Assembly (NCBI GenBank): GCA_034698045.1
Contig: JAQGAU010000406.1
Location: 1-28,856, forward strand
Direction of reading: 5' to 3'
DNA: 28,856 nt
Source: Paramacrobiotus richtersi
Taxonomy: Eukaryota; Tardigrada; Eutardigrada; Parachela; Macrobiotidae
The translations under genes were made by a program, and so were the position numbers. Under the pieces are notes generated by a model, which was given only the letters and a program-made list of their open reading frames with translations, had not been told where the DNA came from and made no database searches. This document shows positions 1 to 10,938 of this stretch, one piece after another. Every line of letters begins with the position of its first letter. The first letter of the stretch is position 1.

Positions 1-70
1 TGCCTATAGTAAACGGGGTGTCGAGAGGGGTGCCTATAATAAACGAGGGTGTGATGGGGTGCCTATAGGG
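1..70. repeat. Tandem repeat of about 30 bp, cut by the window edge
   Basis: Units beginning TGCCTATA start at 1, 31 and 60, each followed by a G-rich tail (GGGGTG, GAGGGG, GATGGGG). The third unit breaks off into unique sequence at about 70. The left edge may cut a longer minisatellite. No coding potential seen. Confidence 0.7.
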
Positions 71-79
71 ATTTCCATA

Positions 80-1885
80 ATAATAATATATTGTTAACGT
101 ACATATTTAGCGTTACGTATATTACGAGCGCTTATTTGGCGGTTTGTTTGGCAGGCGGCAAGATTCCGCAGGAAGGACGCTTTATCATTAAAATAATCAG
201 TAAATAAAAATACATAAATAATACAAGTATATTTGGCAAATTTATTAATCCTGAAGGCGAGGCCGTTGTGGCTGTTCAGCAAACCACTACACTGTACTGT
301 TTCTATGTTTATCTAGGCAGTGTTTAAATTTTAAGCAAATAAATAAATTCCAGTATTTTCAGTTTATCAGTATTATCAGTGCAGCACATCACTCCGACTC
401 GCTTGTTAACTTTGTCATGCAGACTGCGTATTTGCGCGAACGAAGTATAAATTTAGGATTTTTGAACATTTTCAATATTGTGCGAAATATTATTAACATC
501 TAATTTGCCATGATCTGTTATCCAATCGTAATGTATTTTTCTATCTATATTGTGGACGCCCTAAATTGCTGATTTATGTAAATGACCGGTGCGCACCATG
601 GAGAACCGGAAACTCCTGGAACACTGTCCGGCATCGCAAGTCATGACGTACTGGTGTTTTGCCGGCAAATTGGCCGTTTTTGAGGGGGATTATGTGTGGG
701 CGGAGGATAAAGCTAGTTAATTAAGTATGGCATACCAGCGTTGTTCCCGACAGTTCCCCAGTAATATCAAATCTACGGTTACGTTTTTCTCTGCGACGGC
801 GCTTGGTAAGACGGAGAAACAATCCTTAATTTGCTCATCACGAGTCATGTGCAGACATTTGAATATTGTAGACGTTTTTGACATGTTGAAATCGTAGTAC
901 AGTGGACGTTATATCCATACTGTCCTTGGACGAGTGCTACACATGCATAACGTATAAAACAGAGAATTCTGTCGAATTTATGCGTAAATACTTTTTTCTT
1001 CAGTTCGTATTTTTTACGTATCAGCTTGGATAGGCGGCCAACAAAATGGAAGATTAATTTTTAATATCCAATATTAACCAACAAAGAAATGCTCTTCCGG
1101 CATATTTTGTGTCGTTAGTTTGTAATCAGTTACGGTCGTTAATATCTCCTGTTAAACAAATCGAAAAATTGCAGTTTTTTTAGTAGGTAATTTTGGGTTA
1201 ATTGCTAGTTAATGTTGTGGTACAATTGATTATTGGGTTGTCCATCTCATTTATACTGATAAAAGCCCCGTACTTTCAGCACTGTATGAGAACAGTACAA
1301 GAGCCTTAAAATGAAGGTGGAACACTGATAAACAGCTGGATCTGTTCTGGTCATTTGCAATCCGTTTAATATGATATACATCTCACACCAAAACTTCAAT
1401 TCGGGATAAACAGCACATCCATAAAATAACGAGATCTTCTATCGTTATCATTGGAAATTGTCGCAATAACGTCTTCGGTAACGACAGCGGTACAAAGCAA
1501 CGTGATATACGAGTCGTGGTGTAGTGTCTTAAAGGGATTTGAGTCCGAGCAACCGGAAACTGAAAGCCAACTGGCATTTAAAATAACGCACGAATAATAA
1601 ATTCTGATTATTTCTTCGTGTGCAAATTTAATTAATGGCCTTTTTTAATGTTTAGTTTTGAAGCCGACAAATTTTTCGTTATACCGGTATTTATCACAAG
1701 ATGAATTAAAAATGCTTGTTTCGTACGAATTTTCTACGCTTAGTAGCTTATTCATATTTGATTGCCGGACATAACATGTTATCATTATTACCTTATCAGT
1801 CAAACGACTCAAACCGAAAAAACTCTAAAAAGCGTTATATGTTCAGTTATTTATCTGTTCACTGTAATCACTAAAAAAAGTAACG
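80..1885. repeat. Large direct duplication, copy 1
   Basis: This stretch is repeated in the same orientation at about 8860-10537. Matching landmarks are GGAAGGACGC (171 and 8955), CTGAAGGCGAG (251 and about 9035), the block around 581-720 (about 9216-9355), TCGTAGTACAGTGG (892 and about 9529), and the block ATTGCCGGACATAAC near 1760 and 10392. The offset changes from about 8784 to about 8635, so copy 1 has about 150 extra bases between 275 and 440. No open frame is conserved between the copies; I see no gene in it. It contains two A-box-like motifs (892 and 1514). Confidence 0.85.
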
Positions 1886-3150
1886 TATCATGTATTTATC
1901 TCGCTGATTAAATTGGCATGCGAAAAAATAAGCGCAACTTGATTCCACAAGTTTCTAAGCAGTTCAAAAAAGAGGAAAAAAATGCAAAAAAATACTCGAA
2001 GATATTTGGACGAAGTTTACCAGTGCGAAAAACCGCGTACAGCGACAGTATTATTCCGAATAGATGCTGTTGTATTTAATATTCACTGTCGGATAAATGT
2101 GAACAAAGCCATGTGAAAAATGGGCGTCTAACAGCATGAAAGAAACTTTAAAGTGAAATTATTATTGGAAACTTGGGAGACGCTTTTAGTGAGTCTATGA
2201 AACAGACCGTCGTAAATTATGTATCAAGTATGTGTGTTTTTATTTCTGATTTTTTTAATTGATTTAAAATTATAAAAACACTTTGAAGTTCCTACCGATA
2301 TAGCTAAATTATTAAACTATTAATTTTAATATATATTTTTAATATATGCTAAAGAGTTTGAAACAGGTTTAACTGAACTTCAAATGCCTTTTTTTCAAAC
2401 AAAAATCTCCGGTACAACTCGTACTGCCCATATGGAAAGCCGTAGAACAATGGTTTGTACAGTCTATTACCTGCATCGCCATCGGTCCAGATAATTCCAT
2501 AATAATTTGGTATAAAAGTAATAAAATATCACACTTTCTGCGTTTTTTCATTCTTTTGCGTATGTGTCTTTTCTGTCTGTTTGCCGAATTGTTGCCGGTG
2601 CTTTGTCGAAGCTGCCGAGTGAGGATGTTCTGATCAGTACGTTGACACGGGATCTAACGTCACTGGCCGTAAAGGTTAGACAAACGAACTTATATGAAGT
2701 TTATGATTTTATTAAATTGTCTTTGTACTTCTTTTAATATCAAAAGCAGTAGTATGATAATCAATATTAACTGAAACGCAGAATCACCGACCAGAAACCG
2801 AAAACTGGGTTTCGGTATTAATTAACCATGCTTTTTTGTCATGGTATACAGTTGCTGTTATTAATTTGGTATTGTTGTGTCTTCTGATTGGTCCTTCTCT
2901 TTTGCCATATTTTTTCAGTTATTCTTGTTTTCCTTCTCGTGTATTTTTTGGGTTTCGCTGTACACATGGTGCAGAATATGTACTTCGCCTATTTGATATG
3001 GTATGAAAAGAGCCGTACAATAAACAGATCGCCGTAGACTGTAATGTTAAGCTTGCACAGAAACAGATCGGCAATTTTCATGAAATGCCCATCGAATCGA
3101 TTCACTTCCTTTCTTTCCCAATTGCGCAAAGCCGCACAGGAAATTCGCAA
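1886..3150. other. AT-rich intergenic DNA, no gene seen
   Basis: Only short random open frames. It contains one weak copy of the A-box-like motif (CGTAGAACAATGG at 2441) downstream of a T-rich stretch reminiscent of the composite module nearby. A sequence near 3025 (GATCGCCGTAGACTG) is another degenerate piece. Nothing else recognisable. Confidence 0.5.
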
Positions 3151-3289
3151 AAAGTACCAAAATTTTTTGTCTAGAGAGAAGGTTTAAAAAGTTCTGGACA
3201 AAATCATCATGCACGTACATTGGGTGGGTATGGTAGTGAATTGTGGCTGCACACAGCATTGACCAAAGTATGCAATACAGAGCATAACG

Positions 3290-4340
3290 GGTTTAATTAC
3301 AAACCCGCATAAGAACTCGACGGTGCCTTTTTTCACAAAGAGGATAAATTTTGCGGGTGGCTTATAACAGAGTAGGATGCAGCGGTAATCGGTGTGAATC
3401 TTCGGTAGCACCGTAAAGGCGGTTAATCACACAAAAAGTCGTAGTGCAGTGGCTTTACTTTGTCGCTGTTTGGGTTTTCGGGAATTGGCAGCCTAAAGAC
3501 AATCAAATATAAACGCAGTGTACGATTAACAACCCAACATTATTTTTGCCTCATTCGATGAATTAAAAGTTGAAACTAAATTTTCTGTGCAGTTTTTGAG
3601 GCGAAAATGTTGTACGATAACCTCTTTTCGTTGTTCATGTCACTGGCACGAGTAATCCATTACAAACGACTGAGCTTTTTGAATTTTTATGAGTTGTATG
3701 CGGACTTAATTTTCCGTGCGTGTGTTTTTGTGTGTGTTAATATTTGTGTTTTTGAATTACTGTTATTTTTGCATGCTTATTCGGCAATGGCCCAGAAATG
3801 ATGTTGACACAATAAAAGGTCCAAATTGTTGTTTTTTCTCTTTACGTATGTATATTTGGAGTTTCCGTCGGTACTGTACACGCTCTTCTTTTTGTCCATT
3901 TATATAACTCGGCGTACATATGACTATGGAACCGAGCAGTCAAAACTGTTCGGGGAAAAACGTAATAAATAATGGCAAATTTAAATTTAATTTAATTTAA
4001 GTTTTATTGAAGTGTTAATTTACATTTAAACACATTATGATTTAATTCTTAACAATATTACAGCTCATTACACGAAAACAAACAAATAAGCCAGTACGAA
4101 ATTATTTGTTAACAACGATATTAACTGTCTCTGGTGTAAGTCAGCTGAAATTGCTGTTCTGTGTATGGGCGTAGTGTAATGGCTTGGAATAATCGGATAT
4201 ACAACTGGGCTCCCGCCAATTCTACACTGAATGTCGTAGTGTCGTCCGTTTATACAGTTTTTTTGGGGTGGCTGATATTCCTCGATATCTGACTGTGCAA
4301 CGAACTAAAGCGCTCTGAAAACGGGAAAAATTACCATTAA
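3290..4340 (+). repeat. Composite repeat module, copy 1 (A part, then B part)
   Basis: Part A centres on the motif at 3438 (GTCGTAGTGCAGTGGCTT). Its 5' flank (3310-3435) matches 4860-4995: a CCTTTTTTC tract, then GTGAATCTTCGG against TTTGAATCTTCAG. Its 3' flank (3500-3660) matches 5060-5200, including GCGATTAACA-like and CACTGGC-C-AATAATCC-like blocks. Part B centres on GTATGGGCGTAGTGTAATGGC at 4165 and ends with a block near 4280-4330 (CTCGATATCTGACTGTG) shared with 5665-5700 and 7570-7615. The plus orientation is only relative to the motif. No protein coding is supported. Confidence 0.6.
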
Positions 4341-4464
4341 TATTATTACTATAAGAACATAATAATTATGTCACCAGCGACCTGATCCAATAAAAAAATA
4401 AAAAAACACCAAAAATAATTCTATAAAATTCTAATTATGACACCTAACCTTTTGCTGTACAGGG

Positions 4465-5720
4465 CGCTATGTTTTCGTGATGCAAAAGAGTGGTATCCGA
4501 AACCGACGCGTTTCCCTCACTCCGCAAGGTCAACCGGCAACCGCGATTTTGCGCGGCAAATATGAATGCCCATTTGTTCGCATTTGCTTTATACAGTAAT
4601 GAATATGTTTTGAATACGTGTTTTGCTGTTTTACGATTTTTATAACATGTGATGTCTCGCTGATGTTACGGAAGCTCGAAAATGTGTTTAAATAAATTCC
4701 ACAAATTTCGAAATTAAGTGGAACAAATTTAATGGTAAAAATAAATTGGTTGAATCCCCGAAATGCGATATGTGAATCGTTTAAACGGCGATATTTAAAA
4801 CAGACCTACAGTATGTAGTGCATTGAGATACGCATAGTCAGCGGAATGGCTGTAACTAAAAATCCATTAGAAACCTAGCTTTTTCTTTCACATATGGTGA
4901 CATAAAGAAAAGTTGTACGAGTGTTTTATGGTAGTAGCAACGGTAGTCCGTTTGAATCTTCAGTAACCAGCCACAAGGCAATGTGTTATATGAGAAGTCG
5001 TAGTGCAGTGGCTTTATGGCACAGAGTATTCGGAAATTAATTGAATTAAGTCTATTACAGGAAGTTAAATAACGCATGTAGTGCGATTAACAAAATCCAA
5101 CTTTTTTCATCGTTTGGAGGATTGTCTTATTTTCGCTCTGAAGCCGAAATATTTTAACAAGAAACTACTTTTATATATCACTGGCGCAATAATCCCACTG
5201 TATAGGGTGTTATTTTTATGCCGACCTTGCTTGAAAAATTGCGCATTAGTTCGTTGAATTTTTGTACTTCTATATGTTTTTGATTTATTGAAGCGTATTT
5301 GTTTAGCGTTTGTGTTTCAGTATATTACATTTTTACGTTTGCGGCCTTTTTTCTAGATATCTAAATTATTTGCCGAAAACTCGTGCTGTTCATATTCTGC
5401 CCTTTTTGAATGTACAACGCCTTATTCATTCGTTTTTGTGTATATATTTTTTGACGTTTCATATTACCATTGTTGATTTCTGCATGGAACTGGATACATT
5501 TCAGTACAGGTTAATTATGGTCTCTGGTGTCAACTAAGCTGAAGCTCCGGCTTGTGTTGCGTATGGGCGTAGTGTTATAGCTCGGACAAGCTTTCACAGT
5601 TTCCAATGCGGAACTTTCGTAGTTTCACCCGTGAATACAGTCTTTTTTTGGACCATTGATGTCCCTCGATATGTTACTGTGGAACAAATTATAGCGATCT
5701 AAAAACATTTTAGAGAAAAA
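4465..5720 (+). repeat. Composite repeat module, copy 2
   Basis: Same A-then-B order as at 3290-4340, with motif centres at 4997 (GTCGTAGTGCAGTGGCTT) and 5563 (GGGCGTAGTGTTATAGCTCGG). The leading part (4470-4560, ending in CCCTCACTCCGCAAGGTC) also matches 10970-11050, and 4765-4830 matches 11496-11555, so this copy preserves a longer 5' end. B-part landmarks are TGATTTCTGCATGGAACTGG (5473), shared with TTGATTTCCACGAAGGAATGG near 7349, and CTCGATATGTTACTGTGGAA (5666). Confidence 0.6.
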
Positions 5721-6136
5721 ATTCTGTAGGTGTTGTTTTCTTAGTGGAGAAGCGTGCATTGGTTTCACTGGTCAATCGGCTGTTTTGCTTGTGCTTCCGG
5801 GTAAGCTGGTGTTCCGTTGCACTAGCATCTTATGTATATACAGTGTTATTCATATAGAGATACGAAGATTTCCACATTGTAAGTATAAATAAAATTCTCA
5901 TTCCTTGTAATTTCTTTGTAAAAATTATTATTTTTCGCATTAACCGGAAACTAAGTACTGAAGCGTCAGAAACGCCAAAATGTATCCGAACAACGTGCAT
6001 ATTATATTTGTGTGCATATTATGGTATCTTTCTGAAGTGAAAAGTCGTAGAATAGTGGCTTTCATCCAGGGCCACTGATATTTAAACGTAACTTTAAAGC
6101 GATTTGGCGGCACTGAGTCAGCCTATAGCTAATCTG
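5721..6136. other. Intergenic DNA with one A-box-like motif
   Basis: No gene seen. The only recurring element is AAGTCGTAGAATAGTGGCTTTC at about 6042, a variant of the dispersed motif. Confidence 0.5.
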
Positions 6137-6451
6137 TTAAACACGAAAGTAAATCAGAAATATTTTGGACGAATGAATATGCTCTTGTCTGGACAAGACT
6201 GTTTGATCATCTACCTCGTACTCTTTCGCTTGCTTCTCTCCTGTTTCTTGACGGATTTTCTTGGCCAAACCGTACATCAATCGGTATGCTTCCGGACCCC
6301 ACGGCCCCATGGTTTCGAATGCCAATCGGACGGAAACGTATTCGTGCATTATGCTCGGATATCTGGTGACCTTTGCCTGCTTCGCCTGTACTGCCAGTAC
6401 CCCTGCTTTGCTCGATGTTGCGGCGAGATACGACACGAGTTGCATCCCCAA
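6137..6451 (-). pseudogene. Retroelement polyprotein remnant (probable)
   Basis: The minus strand reads an open stretch with a protein-like block, including LAFETMGPWGPEAYRLMYGL and KKIRQETGEKQAKEY (roughly 6220-6370 in plus coordinates). From memory, this pattern (a F-E-T-x-G-x-W-G-P-E-A block, then a helix ending in R-x-x-T-G-E) resembles the C-terminal end of polyproteins of some invertebrate non-LTR-type elements, where a QR-S-AIQRGNA block usually follows. That last block is not visible; the sequence degenerates after KEYE. The piece is short, has no ATG at the start of the block and no flanking reverse-transcriptase motifs. I treat it as a decayed fragment. The family assignment is tentative and a protein search would decide it. 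Confidence 0.4.
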
Positions 6452-6649
6452 GTGCCCAGGTCAGTTTTGTTAGCAACTACAGATTGGGTGTTTTTTATAC
6501 ATCGCCGCATAGTCTTCGTAGCGATACATGCTGTCCATGTATGGAAATGCGTAGAATAGAGGCTTGTCTGGAGCAGGATTGTTGCAAAAATTCGGTAAAG
6601 CTGTTGGCATATTAACGAAAAATTATATTATTGAAATTCTATATTTTTG

Positions 6650-7620
6650 TTCGTTCTGCATTGTTCAGTTGGCGTCGATCCTCTGTGTCCATTATGTGTA
6701 GAATTGCAATGAAGACTCGATTTGTACGCTTTTTTCCCATGCAGAATTTGTATTAATCTGGGGCAGGAAAAAGCACTAGTCTGTGTGAATCCTGAGAAAC
6801 GCCCATATATACAAGCGATATCGATGTACTGTACGCAACTAGAAGTCGTAGTCAAATGGCTGCGTCAAAGCATCATTACTTTCAACGAAGATAAATTTAA
6901 AATGTGTTGAGCAAAAAAGACACAGGGGCGATTCAAGTATTACGTAACACGAAAAACCAGGTTTTTCTGCCTACCCACCCACCCATGTAACGAATCTGGG
7001 GACTACCACCGGTCTCCTAACCATACGTTACGTAACGTTTTCCCCCCCTAGTAACGATTTTGCGACCCTACCCACCCACCCCTCGCCGTTACGTAATACA
7101 TGAATCGTGCCACACGTAAATGACGTAGCCCTACTGCTATAAGGTTGTTAAAATTAATCCGGCAGACTGTTGTCGAGATAAATGAATTAACCTAAATACC
7201 AACGCGTATATATGATAATATGAATATTAAATAATACGACATTCCCTGTTTTTGTTGCTTGATGATCTCAATGTGAAATCCCGTAATTAAAATCTAAACG
7301 TGTTTAATTCCATACGAAATTAAATATTGTTTAATATGTACCACTGTTGATTTCCACGAAGGAATGGATAGTTTTCATTTGAAGTAAATTTTAATTGTTG
7401 TTGTGCAAGTCAGCTGAATTTGTGATTCTATGCGATGAACGGTTTGGATTGTGTATGGGCGTAGTGTAATGGCTCGGATAGCGCTATGCTCCATTAATTC
7501 CGATGCCGAATTTGCGTAATCAAGTAGTTTCGGTCGTTTGTGTAGTCTTTTTTGGACTAGTGATCTTCATGGATATGCGACTATGGAACGAATTGAAGCG
7601 CTTTGAAAACGGTTGAGGGG
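6650..7620 (+). repeat. Composite repeat module, copy 3, interrupted by a MITE
   Basis: Part A: 6715-6860, with a GTACGCTTTTTTCCCATGCA tract, an ATTAATCTGGGGCAGG block (matching 11808-11860) and motif AGAAGTCGTAGTCAAATGGC at 6841. Part B: 7345-7615, with motif GTATGGGCGTAGTGTAATGG at 7453 and the closing block ATGGATATGCGACTATGGAA near 7569. The MITE at 6925-7111 lies between the parts. Confidence 0.55.
6925..7111. mobile_element. MITE with about 24-bp terminal inverted repeats
   Basis: The left end reads GGGGCGATTCAAGTATTACG and the reverse complement of the right end reads GGCACGATTCATGTATTACG; both continue TAAC. That is about 21 of 24 positions matching. The element is about 187 bp, has C-rich internal tracts (CCCACCCACCC twice) and no coding capacity. 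Flanking bases are ACA on both sides (6922-6924 and 7112-7114), a possible 3-bp target-site duplication. The TIR resembles that of the element at 25927-26082 (shared GGG-C-AT-CA....ATTACGTA pattern). A 3-bp TSD and GG-starting TIRs fit PIF/Harbinger-type elements, but this is inference. Confidence 0.75.
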
Positions 7621-8140
7621 AAATGTTATGATCAAGAAAAACCATATAAAATGAATACTCAATTGTAAACTGTAATATTAACGTACGTCAGCATATTTGT
7701 CGGGTTTTGACAAACAATCTTGGGGCCTTGAATTCGGTAGACAGCTTACGAGACGTAAAAATTTGACCAAAATCGTCATGAATAATAACATAACAAAATA
7801 GACTGATAATTAACGGAAGTACAAATGTTAAAAATGGAAAATTACGGCAGCGCCATCAAAGATTACTCACCAAAATACCCGTAAACCGGCTTGCGGCGCT
7901 GCATAAGGCTCATATCATTAAAAAAACAATATTATTAATTATTTTACAACCAATACCCTGGCGCTCATAGAAAATACATTTTCTGAAAATCATTATTAAT
8001 TGTAATTAGTTTAAATCTTACAATATAATTATATTAAATATTATGATTATGTTTACTTTATGTTTATTATGATAATAATTTCAACATCTGTATTTAAAAC
8101 TGTCATTTTAACATTTATATTAATGCTTTTTGTGGTGAGA
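7621..8140. other. AT-rich intergenic DNA, no gene seen
   Basis: No open frame of interest. A short inverted repeat, GCAGCGCC (about 7848) and GGCGCTGC (about 7895), flanks some 40 bases. The rest is AT-rich and unremarkable. Confidence 0.5.
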
Positions 8141-8264
8141 TCGTGAGATTATAACAATGCGAACAATCAAATCAGTACAACCATTTCCTCACATAAACAT
8201 TCGATGGCCAAACATTTCGCTGCATAATCTTTTCCGTCATATCTTTAAGTCCCAATTCTTGCGA
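8141..8264 (-). repeat. Local direct repeat, copy 1, with a minus-strand coding-like remnant
   Basis: Bases 8141-8264 recur almost unchanged at 8502-8627, about 361 bp downstream, same orientation. Read on the minus strand, this copy gives an open frame with KDMTEKIMQRNVWPSNVYVR followed by KWLY and a stop; upstream of it the frame stays open through roughly 8320. The codon-like coherence suggests the C-terminus of a lost protein, perhaps a transposon ORF, but I do not recognise the family. Confidence 0.55.
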
Positions 8265-8360
8265 TTTCTTTGAAATGAGAGGGATGTCACTCGCAATGTC
8301 GGACGATGTTTGTATGTGCGGATTGTGCGTAGTGTAATGGCTCGGACAGGAAGATCGTTT

Positions 8361-8378
8361 GGTTTAGGTTTAGGTTTA
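8361..8378 (+). repeat. Three units of GGTTTA (telomere-like)
   Basis: GGTTTAGGTTTAGGTTTA, directly downstream of the A-box-like motif at 8325. It is followed by a small perfect hairpin, AAGGGAAAATCCCTT, near 8410. Three units are too few to claim an interstitial telomere. Confidence 0.4.
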
Positions 8379-8501
8379 ATGTTTTACGTTTCCAGAGCAC
8401 AAGGGAAAATCCCTTATTCAGGCCCGTAGACGACAGAATACTGTCACATTAATAAAAACAATGCATTCGCTGTATGAGATACTGAGCTCTTTAACAGATC
8501 A

Positions 8502-8627
8502 TCGTGAGATTATAACAATGCGAACAATCAAATCAGTACAACCATTTCCGCACATAAACATTCGATGGCCAAACATTTCGCTGCATAATCATTTCCGTCA
8601 TATCTTTAAAAGTCCCAATTCTTGCGA
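8502..8627 (-). repeat. Local direct repeat, copy 2
   Basis: Second copy of the 8141-8264 block, with few substitutions and a short indel near 8608. On the minus strand the coding-like frame (M-T-E-M-I-M-Q-R-N-V-W-P) survives but sits inside a different open frame (8533-8763). The sequence left of CCCAATTCTTGCGA differs from copy 1, marking the end of the homology, although an ATTGCGAGTGA block recurs further along in both (near 8290 and 8710). Confidence 0.7.
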
Positions 8628-8859
8628 AAGTTAACGTTCGTCGATCGCCAGGGGCAGGAACGTAGACGCTGACAAATCTGGTGTCTATCCCTTGAATCTT
8701 CAGTTCACTCGCAATATGCTGGTTAGGGTCCGATGCACAACTTCCGCAGTTTCGGTACCGCATTGCAATTTATTTTTTGTTGCCGATATACATATCTTGG
8801 TACGAGACTATTCAAGTAATTTTAGAGCTTTTAAAATTGTCGAACAAATTATTAGCATT

Positions 8860-10537
8860 AATACTAATATATTGTTAATTATATAATTAAAAGTACATGT
8901 ATAGCGTTATGTACATTGCGAGCGCTTATTTGATCGTTTGGTTGGCAGGGGGCAGGAAGGACGCTTTATCATTAAAATAAACTGTAAATAAAAATACATA
9001 AATAATACCGAGTATATTCAGTAAATTTATTAATCCTGAAGGCGAGACCGCTTTGGCTGCGTATTTCCGTGACCAAAGTAGTTATTTATAATTTTTTTCA
9101 CATTTTCAACATTGTGTCTGAATATCGTTAGGAACTAATTTGCCATGATCTGTTAATGAATCGTAATGTATTTTTCTATCTGTATTATGGACGCGCTAAA
9201 TTGCTAATTTATGTCAATGACTGGTGCAAACCATTGAGAACCGGAAACTCGTGAAACGCTGTCCGGCATCGCAAGTCATGACGTATTATTATTTTGCCGG
9301 CAAATTGGCCGTTTTTGAGGGGGGTTATGTGTGGGCGGAGGATGAAGCTAATTAAATAAGTATGGCATACCAGCGTTGTTCCCGACAATCCCCCAGTAAT
9401 ACCAAATCTACGGCTGCTTTTTCCTCGGCGACTGCGCTTGGTAAAACGGAGAAACAATCCTCAATTTGCTCAGATCACGAGTCATGTGCAGACATTTGAA
9501 TGTTGTAGACGTTTATGACATGTTGAAATCGTAGTACAGTGGACGTTATATCCATACTGTCCTTGGACGAGTGCTACACATGCATAACGTATAAAACAGA
9601 GAATTCTGTCGAATTTATGCGTACATACTTTTTTCTTCAGTTCGTAAATTTGTTACGTATCAGCTTGGATAGGCGGCCAACAAAATGGAAGATTAATTTT
9701 TAATACACAATATTAACCAACAAAGAAATGCTCTTCCGGCATATTTTGTGTCGTTAGTTTGTAATCAGTTACGGTCGTTAATAATATCTCCTGTTAAACA
9801 AAACAAAAAATTGTAGTTTTTTTAGTAGGCAATTTTGGGTTAAATGCTAGTTAATGTTGTGGTACAATTGATTATTGGGTTGTCAATCTCATTTTTACTG
9901 ATAAAAGCCCCGTACTTTCAGCATTGTATGAGAACAGTACAATAGGCTTAAAATGAAGGGGAAAAACTGATAAACAGCTGGATCTGTTCTGGTCATTTGC
10001 AATCTGTCTAATACGGTATACATCTCACACCCAAACTTCAGTTCGGGGATAAAACAGCACATCCAATTAGAATAACGAGATCTTCTATCGTTTTCATCAG
10101 AAATTGTCACAATAACGGCAACGTGTTCTACGAGACGTCGTAGTGCAGTGGCTTAAAGGGGTTCGGGTCCACGCGTACTCAAAAAATAAAAGCCAACAGG
10201 CATTTAAAATAACGCATGAATAATAAATTCTGATTTTCCCCTCGTACGTAAATGTAATTAATGACCTTTTTTTAATGTTCAGTTTTGAAGCCGACAAATT
10301 TTCCGTTATACCGGTAATTATCACAAGATGAATTAAAAATGTTTTTTTTTCGGACGAAAGTTTCTGCGCCTAGTAACTTACTCATTCTTGATTGCCGGAC
10401 ATAACATGTTATCCTTATTAACTTATCAGTCAAACGACTCGAACTTGAAAAAAACACTAAAATGCTTGCTGTCAGTTAAACACGGCGTTATGTTTAGTTA
10501 TTTATCTGTAGACTGCAATCACTACAAAAAGTAACAT
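8860..10537. repeat. Large direct duplication, copy 2
   Basis: Partner of 80-1885. It lacks about 150 bases present in copy 1 (junction near 9055-9065), where GGCTG is followed directly by GCGTATTT. It carries two A-box-like motifs at the positions expected from copy 1 (9529 and 10137). The second is followed at 10160 by GGTTCGGGTCC, close to a pol III B box. Open frames here are not conserved with copy 1. Confidence 0.85.
10137..10170 (+). repeat. A-box/B-box-like pair (tRNA-like fragment)
   Basis: TAGTGCAGTGG at 10141 fits an A-box consensus (TRGYNNARNGG), and GGTTCGGGTCC at 10160 fits a B box (GGTTCRANYCC) except at one position. Their starts are only 19 bases apart, too close for a tRNA, so an anticodon-arm deletion or coincidence must be assumed. 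The paralogous site in copy 1 (1514-1546) reads GATTTGAGTCC at the B position. Confidence 0.35.
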
Positions 10538-10612
10538 TATGTGATAAATGTGGCAGCATATTAACACCAGAAAAAAAAATGATATTTGCTTTGGCAAATT
10601 TTTTCAACATAA

Positions 10613-10900
10613 TTAACGTTGGTTATTCAGAGATTCCATATGAAGATGCTGGTAAAAGACATCTGAACGATGCCACTTCGCTACCTTAACTCCCAACGGC
10701 ATGACACATTCGGAGGAACTTTGTGGACTTGAAAAAAAAACATAAATTGCTGCGAAACGTTGTACAGTTGGAAATGCATTTTCCCTTATACGTGGATATT
10801 TTCTAAGTGGGTGCAAACATTTCCTGTACCCGTCAACATTTTTGTTTTTGACAACGGAATGGGGAGTTTGCTGAAAATCTAATTGCACATCTAACTGCAC
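10613..10900 (-). pseudogene. hAT-type transposase C-terminal (dimerisation) remnant
   Basis: The minus strand encodes 95 residues including HPLRKYPRIRENAFPTVQRF, then AAIYVFFSSPQSSSE and a later HRS-V-----HLHMESLNNQ. This matches the layout of the hAT family C-terminal dimerisation domain as I know it: P-L..YP, a FP.V.R.A..YL helix, an S-x-x-S-E motif (the usual ER is EC here), an RS-L segment and a final L..L..N helix. No upstream DDE core is recognisable, so this is a fragment or fossil. A frame (10939-11373) lies directly upstream on the same strand but I cannot tie it to hAT. Confidence 0.5.
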
Positions 10901-10938
10901 ATAGTTGCATTGTTAGATAAGTTTTTCCGTTGTTTTTT

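Noticed and set aside
7847-7902. Inverted repeat GCAGCGCC/GGCGCTGC
   Set aside because: Only 8 bases per arm, no target duplication seen, and no second copy noticed; it could be chance.
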